64,000 nucleotides of DNA from Planctomycetota bacterium (lineage in GTDB: Bacteria > Planctomycetota > J058): positions 94,384 to 158,383 of the forward strand of contig JAMLIC010000020.1 in the NCBI GenBank assembly GCA_023954375.1. The letters are read 5' to 3'. Numbering within the stretch: the first letter of the stretch is position 1; each line of letters begins with the position of its first letter. The notes beneath the pieces were generated by a model. That model had not been told where the DNA came from, did not search any database, and saw only the letters and a list, made by a program, of their open reading frames with translations. Below, one piece after another: positions 9,241 through 17,549 of the stretch. The position numbers were made by a program, and so were the translations under genes.

Positions 9241-9800
9241 ATGCACGACGCGAGCGAGCTCCAGGGGGTGCCCGAGGAGAGCAGGGCGGGCCTGCTCCAG
9301 GCGGGGCGGACCCTGGGCTTCATCCCCAACCTGCTGCGGGTCATGGCCGGGTCGCCAGCCCTGCTCACGGCGCACCTGGGCGCCTCTTGCCTGTTCGCCG
9401 AGACGTCCCTGGAGCCCCTGGAGCGGCAGGTGGTCCTGCTCGCGGTCAGCCGCGCGAACCGCTGCGCATACTGCGTGGCCGCGCACACCGTCGTCGCCTC
9501 CAGCAAGGGGCTGCCCGGGGAGGTCGTGGCCGCGGTGCGCGCTGGGGCGCCGCTCGCCGACCCCAGGCTCGAGGCGCTGCGGCGCTTCACCAGCGCGCTC
9601 GTCGAGTCGCGCGGCTGGCCGGACGAGGAGGAGCGCCGGGCCGTCCTCGACGCCGGCTACGGACCTCGGCAGCTGCTGGAGGTCGTCCTGGGCGTGGGGC
9701 TGGAGACGTTCTCCAACTACGCCTGCCGCCTGTCCGGGCCGCCCCTTGACGATGAGCTCGCCTCTCCGGGGCGTGGAGCTTCGAGCCGCACGACCGGTGA
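9241..9800 (+). CDS. AhpD-like / carboxymuconolactone decarboxylase-family protein, frameshifted near its 3' end
   Basis: Starts at ATG 9241. It carries the AhpD redox motif in RCAYCVAAHTVVA (CxxC-x3-H) and the family's ending NYACRLSGPPLDDELA. In the original frame the reading runs on without homology to 10224, through the next gene. Shifting by one base in the CCGGGGCG run near 9766-9773 gives the usual ending WSFEPHDR and a TGA at 9798-9800. The simplest reading is one missing G, by assembly error or mutation; the corrected protein is about 187 residues. Family members are alkylhydroperoxidase-like enzymes that reduce peroxides or accept electrons through the Cys pair. It is transcribed divergently from the kinase. 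Confidence 0.8.
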
Positions 9801-9925
9801 ACCGGTGGTGACGGCAGGAGCCGGCGTGGGTCCGCCGCCCGCGGGCGGCGACACTTGTGCCGCACTCGTGCACTTGCGCGAGCGCACGGGAATGCGCGAG
9901 GCGGTCGCCCGGTTGTCTGCCGCGA

Positions 9926-10255
9926 ATGCGAACGCGGACGAGGTCGGGGCGGAGCTGCGCGGAGGTCCTGCGGGTCGTCGGCGAGCCCACGCGCCTCGAG
10001 CTGCTCGGCCTCCTGGGGCGAGGAGAACGCTCGGTCTCCGAGCTGGGCGCGGCGCTCGGCCAGGAGCTCCACTTCGTCTCCAGGCACCTGGGGGTCCTCC
10101 ACGCCGCGGGGCTCGTGGCTCGGCGCCGGGACGGGCAGCGGGTGCGTTACCGGCTCGCGCCCGAGCTCCTGGGGCCCGAGCCGGGCGGGATCGACCTGGG
10201 CTGCTGCGAGCTGCGGCTGCGTGACGACGACCAAGGGGGAGCGCGTGCTCGTTGA
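9926..10255 (+). CDS. ArsR-family winged-helix transcriptional regulator
   Basis: 109 residues from ATG 9926. The core EVLRVVGEPTRLELLGLL followed by SVSELGAALGQELHFVSRHL is a textbook ArsR helix-turn-helix, ending in the wing AAGLVARRRDGQRVRYRL. It lacks the ELCVCDL metal-binding Cys pair in the recognition helix; a Cys pair occurs later (LGCCELRL). The sensed signal is therefore unknown and could be metal, redox or an organic ligand. It overlaps the start of the cyclase gene by 11 bases and heads a cluster of overlapping genes to 16482, so it probably autoregulates the operon. Confidence 0.85.
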   Translation: MRTRTRSGRSCAEVLRVVGEPTRLELLGLLGRGERSVSELGAALGQELHFVSRHLGVLHAAGLVARRRDGQRVRYRLAPELLGPEPGGIDLGCCELRLRDDDQGGARAR

Positions 10256-11075
10256 GCCCTTCGTGACGGTGGACCTCGGGGTGTGCCTCGACCAGGCCGC
10301 GTACCCGCCCTGGGGCTTCAAGGCGCACCACATTCCGCACGTGCAGGGCGCGCGCGCCATGTCGAAGTTCCTCAACCTGCGCGACTTCAAGGGCGGGGCC
10401 GTCAGCGCCGACGACTTCCCGGCCGCGCTCGGCCTGGCCTGGTCGCAGGTGTCCATGAGCGACCACGCCGGCAACCACATCGACGCTCCGTATCACTTCG
10501 GGCCGGTCGTCGAGGGCCGCCCCGCGCGGACGATCGACCAGGTGCCGCTGGAGTGGTGCGTGGGGCCCGGCGTGCGCCTGGACTTCAGGGGCCGCGCGGG
10601 CCAGGACGTCGGTGTGGACGACCTGCGACGGGAGCTGGAGCGGGTCGAGGTCGAGCTGCGGCCGGGCATGATCCCGCTCCTCTGGACGGGGGCCGACCGG
10701 TTCGTGGACGACCCCGACCGCTACTGGCAGGCGCAGGCGGGCCTCTCCGTGGCCGGGCTCCACTGGCTGCTCGACCAGGGCGTGCGGCTGGTGGGCATCG
10801 ACGCCTACGCCATGGACGTCTCGCACGCGACCATGCAGCGCGACGTCGCCCGCGCCCAGGAGGGGGACGACGCGCCGCTCTTCCCGCTGCACTTCGTGGG
10901 GCGCGAGCGCGAGCACCTGCACCTGGAGAAGCTCGCCAACCTGGGCGCGCTCCCGCGGGCGCACGGCTTCCTGTTCGTGGCCTTCCCCGTGAAGCTCCGC
11001 GGCGGCAGCGCCGGCTGGGTGCGGCCGGTCGCGCTGGTGCCCCGGCGCCACTTCGGCGCGCAGGAGGACTCGTGA
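10245..11075 (+). CDS. Cyclase-family metal-dependent hydrolase (kynurenine formamidase-like fold)
   Basis: 276 residues from GTG 10245; AAGGGGGA four bases upstream decides this start over the in-frame GTG 10221. The family metal site is visible as SDHAGNHIDAPYHFG (HxGxHxDxPxH), followed by GVRLDFRG and a C-terminal GIDAYAMDVSH. PF04199 proteins include arylformamidase/kynurenine formamidase, isatin hydrolase and other amide or ester hydrolases that use a bound divalent cation. Being co-translated with a binding protein and importer, it may process the imported compound. The substrate cannot be deduced. Confidence 0.85.
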   Translation: MLVEPFVTVDLGVCLDQAAYPPWGFKAHHIPHVQGARAMSKFLNLRDFKGGAVSADDFPAALGLAWSQVSMSDHAGNHIDAPYHFGPVVEGRPARTIDQVPLEWCVGPGVRLDFRGRAGQDVGVDDLRRELERVEVELRPGMIPLLWTGADRFVDDPDRYWQAQAGLSVAGLHWLLDQGVRLVGIDAYAMDVSHATMQRDVARAQEGDDAPLFPLHFVGREREHLHLEKLANLGALPRAHGFLFVAFPVKLRGGSAGWVRPVALVPRRHFGAQEDS

Positions 11076-12244
11076 GCGCGGACGCCCCGCAGCAGAACAT
11101 CACCCGTCGGCGCCTCCTCGGCTGGGCCGGCGCCGCCGGCGCCGGCCTGGCGCTCGGCTGCCCCGCGCCGCCGGGGCCGCCGCCGACCTCCCGGCCCGCC
11201 GCGGCGGGGACGGGCGGCGCGCGCCCGTTCGCCGGGCGGACGCTGCGGGTGTTCGTCTACTCCGGCGCCTGGGAGAAGGCCTTCCGCGAGGCCTTCGTGC
11301 CCAGCTTCGAGGCGCGCACGGGCGCCACGGTGATCGTGGACCCGGGCTGGTGGGACTCGATCCCCAAGCTCAAGGCCTCGCCGCCCGGCCAGCCCGCCTT
11401 CGACCTGGTGCTGACCGACGCGACCCAGGGCTACCCGGCGATCCGCGAGGGCATGTTCCAGAAGCTCGACCTGCAGAAGCTCCCCAACCTGGCGCGCGTC
11501 AGCCGCGCGGCGCTGGACACCTGGGTGCACCGCGACGGCTACGGGGTGACCTTCCCCGAGTCGGCCATGACCCTGGCCTGGAACCGGCGCGTGGTCGAGC
11601 CGGAGCCCACGGGCTGGGGCGACCTGCTGCGCGAGGACGTCCGCGGCAAGGTCGGGCTCTACAACTCCTTCTACATGTCCCTCTACACCTTCGCCTGCGC
11701 CAAGGTGGCGGCCGAGGGCCGCGAGGGGCAGGCCGCGCAGGAGCTGGAGCGGGACCCCGACGGCGTGCTGTCCTTCGCCAAGGAGCAGCGGGGGCGCGTC
11801 AAGGTGTGGTGGCCGACGTCCACCGACATGGCCCTGAGCCTCGGCCAGCGCACCTGCGCCATCGGCAACATGCACAGCCCGGACATGCTCCTGGCGCAGC
11901 GCGCGCGGCCCGAGCTGGGCGCCCTGGCCCCGGCGGCCGACCGCGCGTTCGTGCTCCTCATGTGGGTCGTGCCCGCCGACACCCGCGAGGCGGAGCTGGC
12001 CACGGCGGCCATCGACCTGCTCCTCTCGGAGGAGATGCAGGAGGCCTTCGCCCGCGGCGGCTCGGCGACCGTCCTCCCGCACGTCGCAGCGCGCGTGGCG
12101 CAGGCCGACCCCATGTGGGCCGCGATCTACCCCGCCGACGCCGCCGCGCTGGAGGGGGTCCGCTACTACCCTTACGACGCCTACATGCGCCGCTGGGACG
12201 AGATCGTGCAGGTCTGGGACCGCGAGGTCCTGCGCTCGTCGTGA
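11072..12244 (+). CDS. Extracellular solute-binding lipoprotein of an ABC importer (PotD-like), Tat-type signal
   Basis: 390 residues from GTG 11072, which overlaps the cyclase stop by four bases (GTGA); CAGGAGGA precedes it. The N-terminus TRRRLLGWAGAAGAGLALGC has a twin-arginine-like motif and a lipobox with Cys near residue 31, so it is likely an exported lipoprotein. The mature part has the type 2 periplasmic binding fold of the spermidine/putrescine and iron group: TLRVFVYSGAWEKAFREAF, FDLVLTDATQGYPAI, and a C-terminal YPYDAYMRRWDEI. It should deliver its ligand to the permeases encoded downstream. Confidence 0.9.
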   Translation: MSADAPQQNITRRRLLGWAGAAGAGLALGCPAPPGPPPTSRPAAAGTGGARPFAGRTLRVFVYSGAWEKAFREAFVPSFEARTGATVIVDPGWWDSIPKLKASPPGQPAFDLVLTDATQGYPAIREGMFQKLDLQKLPNLARVSRAALDTWVHRDGYGVTFPESAMTLAWNRRVVEPEPTGWGDLLREDVRGKVGLYNSFYMSLYTFACAKVAAEGREGQAAQELERDPDGVLSFAKEQRGRVKVWWPTSTDMALSLGQRTCAIGNMHSPDMLLAQRARPELGALAPAADRAFVLLMWVVPADTREAELATAAIDLLLSEEMQEAFARGGSATVLPHVAARVAQADPMWAAIYPADAAALEGVRYYPYDAYMRRWDEIVQVWDREVLRSS

Positions 12245-13374
12245 CCCCGCCGGTGCTCGAGCTCAGGGCCCTCTCCCGGGCCTTTCCGCACGGGAGGGGC
12301 GCGCCCGTGGTGGCCGTCGACGGCATGGACCTGCGCGTCGAGCCCGGCGAGCTGGCCTGCCTCGTGGGGCCGTCGGGCTGCGGGAAGAGCACCCTCCTGC
12401 GCCTGATCGGGGGCTACCTGGCCCCCGACGCCGGCGCGGTGCGCATCGACGGGGTCGAGGTCGCGGGGGCGCCGCCCGAGCGCCGGAGCGTGGGGACGGT
12501 GTTCCAGAGCTACGCCCTCTTCCCGCACCTGTCGGCCCGCGAGAACGTGGCCTTCGGCCTGCGGGTGCGCAGGGTGCCGGCGGCGCAGCTGCGCGCCCGC
12601 GTGGACGCGGCGCTCGACTGGGTGGCGCTCGACGCGCGTGCGCGCGAGCGGCGCCCGCGCGAGCTGTCGGGGGGGCAGCAGCAGCGCGTGGCGCTGGCGC
12701 GGGTGCTCGTGACCGAGCCGCGCGTGCTCCTGCTCGACGAGCCGTTCGCCAACCTGGACCGCGCCCTGCGCGAGCGCCTGGGGGAGGAGCTGCGGGCGCT
12801 GCAGCGCGCCCGCAACCTGGCGACGGTGCTCGTCACGCACGACCAGGACGAGGCGCTCGCCCTGGCCGACCGGGTCGCCGTCATGCACGCGGGCCGGCTG
12901 GAGCAGGTCGATGCGCCGGCGGGCGTCTACGAGCGGCCGCGCTCGGCGTTCGTCGCCGCCTTCTTCGGGGCGGCCAACCTGCTGCGGGTCGTCGCCGTCA
13001 CGGGTGACGCGCTCGTGCTCGAGGGCGGCCTGCGCCTCGCGGCGCAGGCGCTCGGCGCCGCCCGCGCGGGCGACCACGTCCTCGTCCGGCCCGAGCGCCT
13101 GGAGGTCTCGGTCTCGGCCGCGGGGGGGCCGGCGACGGACGGCGACGACGGCGGCGCGTCCTGGCGCGCGCAGGTCGTGTCCGCGACGTACCGCGGCGCG
13201 GACGCGCTCCTCACGCTCGACGCCGGCGGGGCCGCGCTCCGCGCGCGGGTGGCCGCGAAGGAGCGCCCGCCGGCCGCCGGCGCGCGCGTCCGCGTCGAGG
13301 TGCCCGCGGGCGCCGCGTGGCTCGTCCCGGCGAGCGGCCGCCCGCTCCCGGAGACCGCGGCGGCGCTGACGTGA
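12241..13374 (+). CDS. ABC importer ATP-binding subunit (PotA-like)
   Basis: 377 residues from GTG 12241, overlapping the previous stop by four bases. Walker A GPSGCGKSTLL near residue 43, signature ELSGGQQQRVALARVL, Walker B LLLDEPFANLD and the switch histidine in VLVTHDQDEAL are all intact. The C-terminal ~110 residues form a TOBE-type regulatory domain (VLVRPERLEV), as in PotA/MalK/FbpC. It energises the importer made with the two permeases that follow. Confidence 0.94.
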   Translation: MTPPVLELRALSRAFPHGRGAPVVAVDGMDLRVEPGELACLVGPSGCGKSTLLRLIGGYLAPDAGAVRIDGVEVAGAPPERRSVGTVFQSYALFPHLSARENVAFGLRVRRVPAAQLRARVDAALDWVALDARARERRPRELSGGQQQRVALARVLVTEPRVLLLDEPFANLDRALRERLGEELRALQRARNLATVLVTHDQDEALALADRVAVMHAGRLEQVDAPAGVYERPRSAFVAAFFGAANLLRVVAVTGDALVLEGGLRLAAQALGAARAGDHVLVRPERLEVSVSAAGGPATDGDDGGASWRAQVVSATYRGADALLTLDAGGAALRARVAAKERPPAAGARVRVEVPAGAAWLVPASGRPLPETAAALT

Positions 13375-14273
13375 GCGCCGACGACGAGGTCGCGCCGGGG
13401 GGCGCGCGCTGGCTCCCGCTCGCCCTGGTGACCCCGGCGGCCGCGCTGCTGCTCGTCCTCTTCCTCGCCCCGCTCGCCCTGCTGGTGCGGGTGAGCCTCT
13501 ACCGGGGCGGCGGCCGCAGCGGCTTCGGGGTCGGCGGGGCGCTCTACGAGCCGGGCACCTGGTCGCTCCAGGCCTACGCCGCCCTGCGGGACGACCCTTA
13601 CGCGCGCGAGGTCCTGGGGTTCACCGTCGCCCTGGGCGTCGGGGTGACGGGCCTGTGCCTCGCGGCGGGCTACCCGCTCGCCTACCTGATCCACCGCCAG
13701 CGCGGCCCGCTTAAGACCGCCGCCGTGTTCGCCGTGGTCCTCCCCAAGCTGGCGAACCTGCTGGTCGTGCTCTACGGCCTCAAGCTTCTCCTGCGCGAGG
13801 AGGGCCCCGTGGCCGGGGCGGCGGTGTGGCTGGGCCTGGCCGACTCGGCGCCCACGCTGCACTACGGGCTGGCCGCCGTCGTCCTGGGCAAGACCTACCT
13901 GGTCGTCCCCTACACCACCCTGATCATCCTCGCCGGCCTGGAGCGCCTCGACCCCGCGCTGGTCGAGGCCGCGCGCGGCCTCGGCGCCACCCCCTGGCAG
14001 GCGTTCGCGCGCGTGACCCTCCCGCTGTCCCTGCCGAGCGTGCGCGCGGCCGCCCTCGTGAGCTTCATCTGGGCGCTGGGGGCCTTCGCCAGCCCCGCCC
14101 TGCTGGGGAGCCCCGACGAGATCACGCTCGCGGTCGACGTCCAGCGGCAGGCCTTCGAGAACCTGAACTGGCCGCGCGCGGCGGCGGAGGCCGTGCTCAT
14201 GCTCGTGACCCTGGGCCTGTGCGTGGCGCTGGCCGGCGCGCCGGGCCTGCTCGCGCGGCGAGGCGCGCGATGA
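13371..14273 (+). CDS. ABC importer permease (PotB-like)
   Basis: 300 residues from GTG 13371 (GTGA overlap with the ATPase stop). About six membrane helices, the first being LALVTPAAALLLVLFLAPLA. The cytoplasmic coupling (EAA) loop is clear: LVEAARGLGATPWQAFARVTLPLSLP. It forms the transmembrane pore together with the next gene's product. Confidence 0.92.
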   Translation: MSADDEVAPGGARWLPLALVTPAAALLLVLFLAPLALLVRVSLYRGGGRSGFGVGGALYEPGTWSLQAYAALRDDPYAREVLGFTVALGVGVTGLCLAAGYPLAYLIHRQRGPLKTAAVFAVVLPKLANLLVVLYGLKLLLREEGPVAGAAVWLGLADSAPTLHYGLAAVVLGKTYLVVPYTTLIILAGLERLDPALVEAARGLGATPWQAFARVTLPLSLPSVRAAALVSFIWALGAFASPALLGSPDEITLAVDVQRQAFENLNWPRAAAEAVLMLVTLGLCVALAGAPGLLARRGAR

Positions 14274-15181
14274 CGCCAGGGGCGCTCGCCCGGCGGCTCG
14301 CGCACGTCGCCCCGCTCCTGGCGCTCCTGGCCGCCCTCTCCTGGCCGCTGGCCTACGCGGTGTGGATCTCCTTCACTCCGGGCGACCTGCTCGAGGCGCC
14401 GGACGGGCCGGGGCGCTGGTCGCTCCGCTGGTACGTCACCTTCTTCTCGCGCCCCGAGTGGCGCGCGGCGCTGGGGACGAGCCTCGCCGTCGGCCTGCTC
14501 TCCGCGGCCCTGGCGACGCTGGCCGGCGGCGGCCTGGCCGTCGCGGTGGCGCGCCACCGCTTCCGCGGCCGGCGCCTGCTCGCCGCCGGGGTGCTCGCGC
14601 CGCTGTTCGTGCCCGGGGTCGTCCTGGGGATGGCGCTGCTCCCGCTCGTGCGCGCGCTGGGGCTGTGGGGGACGCTGACCTCCCTCGCGGCGGCGCACGC
14701 CCTGTGGTCCATGCCCGTCGTGTTCCTGGTCGCGCGCGGCGCCCTCGACGAGGTCGACCCGGACCTCGAGCGCGCCGCGCGGGGCCTGGGGGCCAGCCCC
14801 GCGCAGGTGCTCCGCCGGGTGACCCTCCCGCTGGTCCTCCCCGCCTTGCTGGTGGGCGCGCTGCTCGCCTTCGTCGTCTCGCTCAACGAGCTTTACATGG
14901 CCCTGTTTCTGGCCACGCCCGCGACCGAGACGCTGCCCAAGGTCATCTGGCCGAACCTGCGCTACACGCTCACGCCGCTGGTGGCCGCCGCCTCGGGCGT
15001 CTCGCTCGCGGTGACCGCCGGCGCGCTCGTCGCGGCGCTCTGCGCCGCGCGCCTGGTCCGCCGGCTCCGCGGGGCCCGCGCGGACGACCGCGCGCGCACG
15101 CACTCGCCGCGCGCGGACGACCGTGCGCGCACGTCCACGCACGAGGGGGAAGAACGATGGACCGCCGCCGCATCACCGTGA
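14270..15181 (+). CDS. ABC importer permease (PotC-like)
   Basis: 303 residues from ATG 14270 (ATGA overlap). Six predicted helices and an EAA loop LERAARGLGASPAQVLRRVTLPL. The last ~35 residues are an Arg/Asp/Ala-rich tail built on an imperfect DNA repeat (GCGGACGACCG at about 15081 and 15113). The tail runs 25 bases into the following porin gene, so it is probably non-essential readthrough rather than part of the permease fold. Confidence 0.92.
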   Translation: MTPGALARRLAHVAPLLALLAALSWPLAYAVWISFTPGDLLEAPDGPGRWSLRWYVTFFSRPEWRAALGTSLAVGLLSAALATLAGGGLAVAVARHRFRGRRLLAAGVLAPLFVPGVVLGMALLPLVRALGLWGTLTSLAAAHALWSMPVVFLVARGALDEVDPDLERAARGLGASPAQVLRRVTLPLVLPALLVGALLAFVVSLNELYMALFLATPATETLPKVIWPNLRYTLTPLVAAASGVSLAVTAGALVAALCAARLVRRLRGARADDRARTHSPRADDRARTSTHEGEERWTAAASP

Positions 15182-16482
15182 TCTCGATCGTGGGGCTGCT
15201 GCTCGCGGGCCCGGGCCGCGCCGCGGCGCAGGAGCCCTCCGGGGCCTCCGGCGCCTCCGGCGCCTCCAGCGCCTCCAGCGCCGTGGACCCGCTGGCGCCG
15301 CCCGCCGGCGACCCCGGGGCTCCGTCCGCCTCGCCTCCGCCGGAGGAGCCCGCGCCGCCGCCCCCCGACGTCGACGCCTATGGCCTGCCCAGGACCGTCC
15401 TCGGGGGCACCGGCGTCGGCCAGGCCTACGACGACCTCGTGGCGCTCAAGGACGCGCACCTCCCCATCCAGCTCTCCGCCTGGCACTGGGTGCACCTGAA
15501 CAACCGCGGGCCGCTGGCCTCGGACTACGGCATCCCGGGCCTGCGGGGCACGTACTTCTATCAGGTCCTCGTCTACCCCGAGCTGGAGACGACGAGCGCC
15601 CTGTTCCCGCGCGTCGGCGCGCACGTCAACTTCCGCTTCCGCGACGACAAGGACCAGTTCCGCGCGTTCTTCGAGTCGAACTACTGGCTGTGGGAGGCCT
15701 ACGGCTGGATGGAGACCCCCGTCGGCCGGTTCAAGGCCGGCAAGGTGTGGAAGCGCTTCGGGATCGACTGGGACGGCACCTTCTGGGGCAACGTCCAGTA
15801 CCTCGACGGCGACAAGCTCGACCCCGACTGGGGCGTGTCCCTCGAGAGCCACTGGCAGCTGACGAGCAGCGTCTCCCTCGACACCTTCGCGCAGTACTTC
15901 TTCCGCGAGGACCGCGTGAACGGCTCGCTCGTCGGCGGCGACGCGGAGAGCGCCCGGCGCTCCCGCGAGCGCGACACCGGGGTGGGGCGGGCCGTGGTGA
16001 CGTGGACGACGGCGGCCGACCTGCAGCTCGCGCTCGGCCTCTCGGGCGTCCTGGGCCGGGTGGAGAACCGCCGCACGCCGGGGGCCGGCGCGGGCGCGGA
16101 GGACTGGCTCCCCGGCGCCTTCGCGGTGGACCTGACGGTCCGCTGGGGCCAGACCGAGCTCTACCTGGAGTTCTTGCACGGCTGGGGGCGGACGACGCCC
16201 ATCCGCTACCTGTCAGGCGGGGCGAGCAACCGGCGCGCCAGCGCGCTGGCCACGCTGGCGCACCGGCTGGGCCCCGTGCGCCTGCACGTCTCGTTCTCGG
16301 CCGGCTGGGACGACAACCCGTCGGCGCGCCAGACCCTGGCCGTGGCCGGCGGCATCATCTCGCTCACCAGGAACATCGACGTCTACGCGGAGTACGTGCA
16401 CTGGGAGGTCCACGGCGCCGAGGGCGACTCGTTCGCCACCTTCGAGAACGGCTTCCAGCTGGCGCTCCACTGGCGCTTCTGA
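15157..16482 (+). CDS. Outer-membrane beta-barrel protein, porin-like
   Basis: 441 residues from ATG 15157 with GGGGGAAG upstream. Signal peptide MDRRRITVISIVGLLLAGPG ending near AAAQ, then an Ala/Ser/Pro-rich linker with small GAS repeats to about residue 70. The rest shows alternating amphipathic strands with aromatic girdles (FKAGKVWKRFGIDWDGTFWG, VDVYAEYVHWEV-like) and ends in the terminal Phe signature LALHWRF recognised by the BAM machinery. It closes the ABC-importer cluster, which suggests that it admits the importer's substrate through the outer membrane. I cannot assign a named porin family. Confidence 0.82.
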   Translation: MDRRRITVISIVGLLLAGPGRAAAQEPSGASGASGASSASSAVDPLAPPAGDPGAPSASPPPEEPAPPPPDVDAYGLPRTVLGGTGVGQAYDDLVALKDAHLPIQLSAWHWVHLNNRGPLASDYGIPGLRGTYFYQVLVYPELETTSALFPRVGAHVNFRFRDDKDQFRAFFESNYWLWEAYGWMETPVGRFKAGKVWKRFGIDWDGTFWGNVQYLDGDKLDPDWGVSLESHWQLTSSVSLDTFAQYFFREDRVNGSLVGGDAESARRSRERDTGVGRAVVTWTTAADLQLALGLSGVLGRVENRRTPGAGAGAEDWLPGAFAVDLTVRWGQTELYLEFLHGWGRTTPIRYLSGGASNRRASALATLAHRLGPVRLHVSFSAGWDDNPSARQTLAVAGGIISLTRNIDVYAEYVHWEVHGAEGDSFATFENGFQLALHWRF

Positions 16483-16624
16483 GGAGCTCAGGGGGTGGCC
16501 GTGGCCGCGGGGGTGTGGTGCCATGAGGGCCGCGCCCTCGCGAGGTGGCGGGAATGGGAGCGGGGGGCGACCGGTTCCGGTCACGGCGCCGAAGGCGCGC
16601 GAAGCGGCGCCGGGGAGGGTGGTG

Positions 16625-17509
16625 ATGCGAGGGACGGCGACGATCGCGCTCGGGCTCATCATCTCCGTCGCCGGCGGCGTGAGCGCCCGGGGCGGCGACT
16701 GGCGGACGCGCGCGGCCTGGAGCGACGACCTGCCGGCGGCGCTCCGGCGGGCCGGTGAGCGGGGGCGGGTCGTGCTCGCGTTCTTCGGCAAGCCCGGGTG
16801 AGCCGCCTGCCAGCGCGTGGAGGACGGTCCGTTCTCCGCACCCGAGTTCCCCGCCTTCGCCGCCGAGGTCGAGCTGTTCGCGGACCTGGGCGTCGGCCGA
16901 GACGCCGGCCTGATGCGGCGCCTCGGCGGTGACGCCGTCCCCTACCTGGTGTTCCTGGCCCCGGACGGGCGGGCGCTCGGCGCCCACCGCGGCCCGCTGA
17001 CGGTCGCGGCCCTCGAGCGCTCGAGGGCGGCCGCGGAGGTCCTGCGCGCCCTGCCCGGGGACGACGGGCTGGCCGTCGAGCAGCAGGCCCGCCGGCTGAT
17101 CGCGCAGGTGGAGCTCGGCCTGCTCACCCGCGCGCAGGCCGAAGCCCGCCGCGACGCGCTCGTGGGCCTCGAGGGGGCCGCGCGCGACGCGCTCACCGCG
17201 CGCGTGGTCGACGCGGAGGTCCTGCGGCTGTGGTACGACCGGCAACCGCGGACGCTCGCGGAACGCGTGGCGCTGGGGAGGGTCTACGGGGCCATGTTCC
17301 GTAGCGGGGACCGGCCCGCCCGCCGCGAGGCGGCCGAGGCCTTCTACCTGCTCGCGCTGGACGCCGCCGAGGCCGCCAGGTCGGCGTCGGAGTTCGCCGC
17401 GCTCCTCGAGGCCCTGACCGCCTGGGGCACCGCCGCCGGGGTGTCCCCCACGACGTTCGCGCCCTTCCAGGCGCGCCTGGAGCGGCTCCGGGGCGCGGGT
17501 CGACGATGA
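16625..17509 (+). CDS. Putative secreted selenoprotein: thioredoxin-fold protein with UxxC active site (in-frame TGA at 16799-16801)
   Basis: Read as 294 residues with Sec59. ATG 16625 follows GGGGAGGG; the N-terminus MRGTATIALGLIISVAGGVS is a signal peptide, so the protein should act in the periplasm. The thioredoxin core reads RVVLAFFGKPG, TGA, AACQRVEDGPFSAPEF. The usual CxxC is thus UxxC with resolving Cys62, and VPYLVFLAPDGR supplies the cis-proline of the fold. The frame stays open across the TGA for 236 more codons of coherent protein. A SECIS-like hairpin lies at 16817-16839. A helical C-terminal domain (residues 120-290) of unknown role follows. Genes nearby use TGA as a normal stop, so global recoding is unlikely. 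The alternative is a nonsense-mutated pseudogene, but the mutation would have to hit exactly the catalytic Cys codon. Confidence 0.85.
16817..16839 (+). promoter_or_regulatory. Bacterial SECIS-like hairpin for Sec59 of the thioredoxin-fold gene
   Basis: GTGGAGGAC pairs with GTTCTCCGC around the loop GGTCC (16826-16830). The nine base pairs include two G-U wobbles. The loop begins 27 bases after the T of the TGA, within the range known for bacterial SECIS elements. Its GGU-containing loop resembles the SelB-contacting loop of the E. coli fdhF element. Structure was folded by eye. Confidence 0.75.
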
Positions 17510-17549
17510 CTCGCGTCACCTGCGCCGGGAGGGCGCCCTGAGCGCCCTG

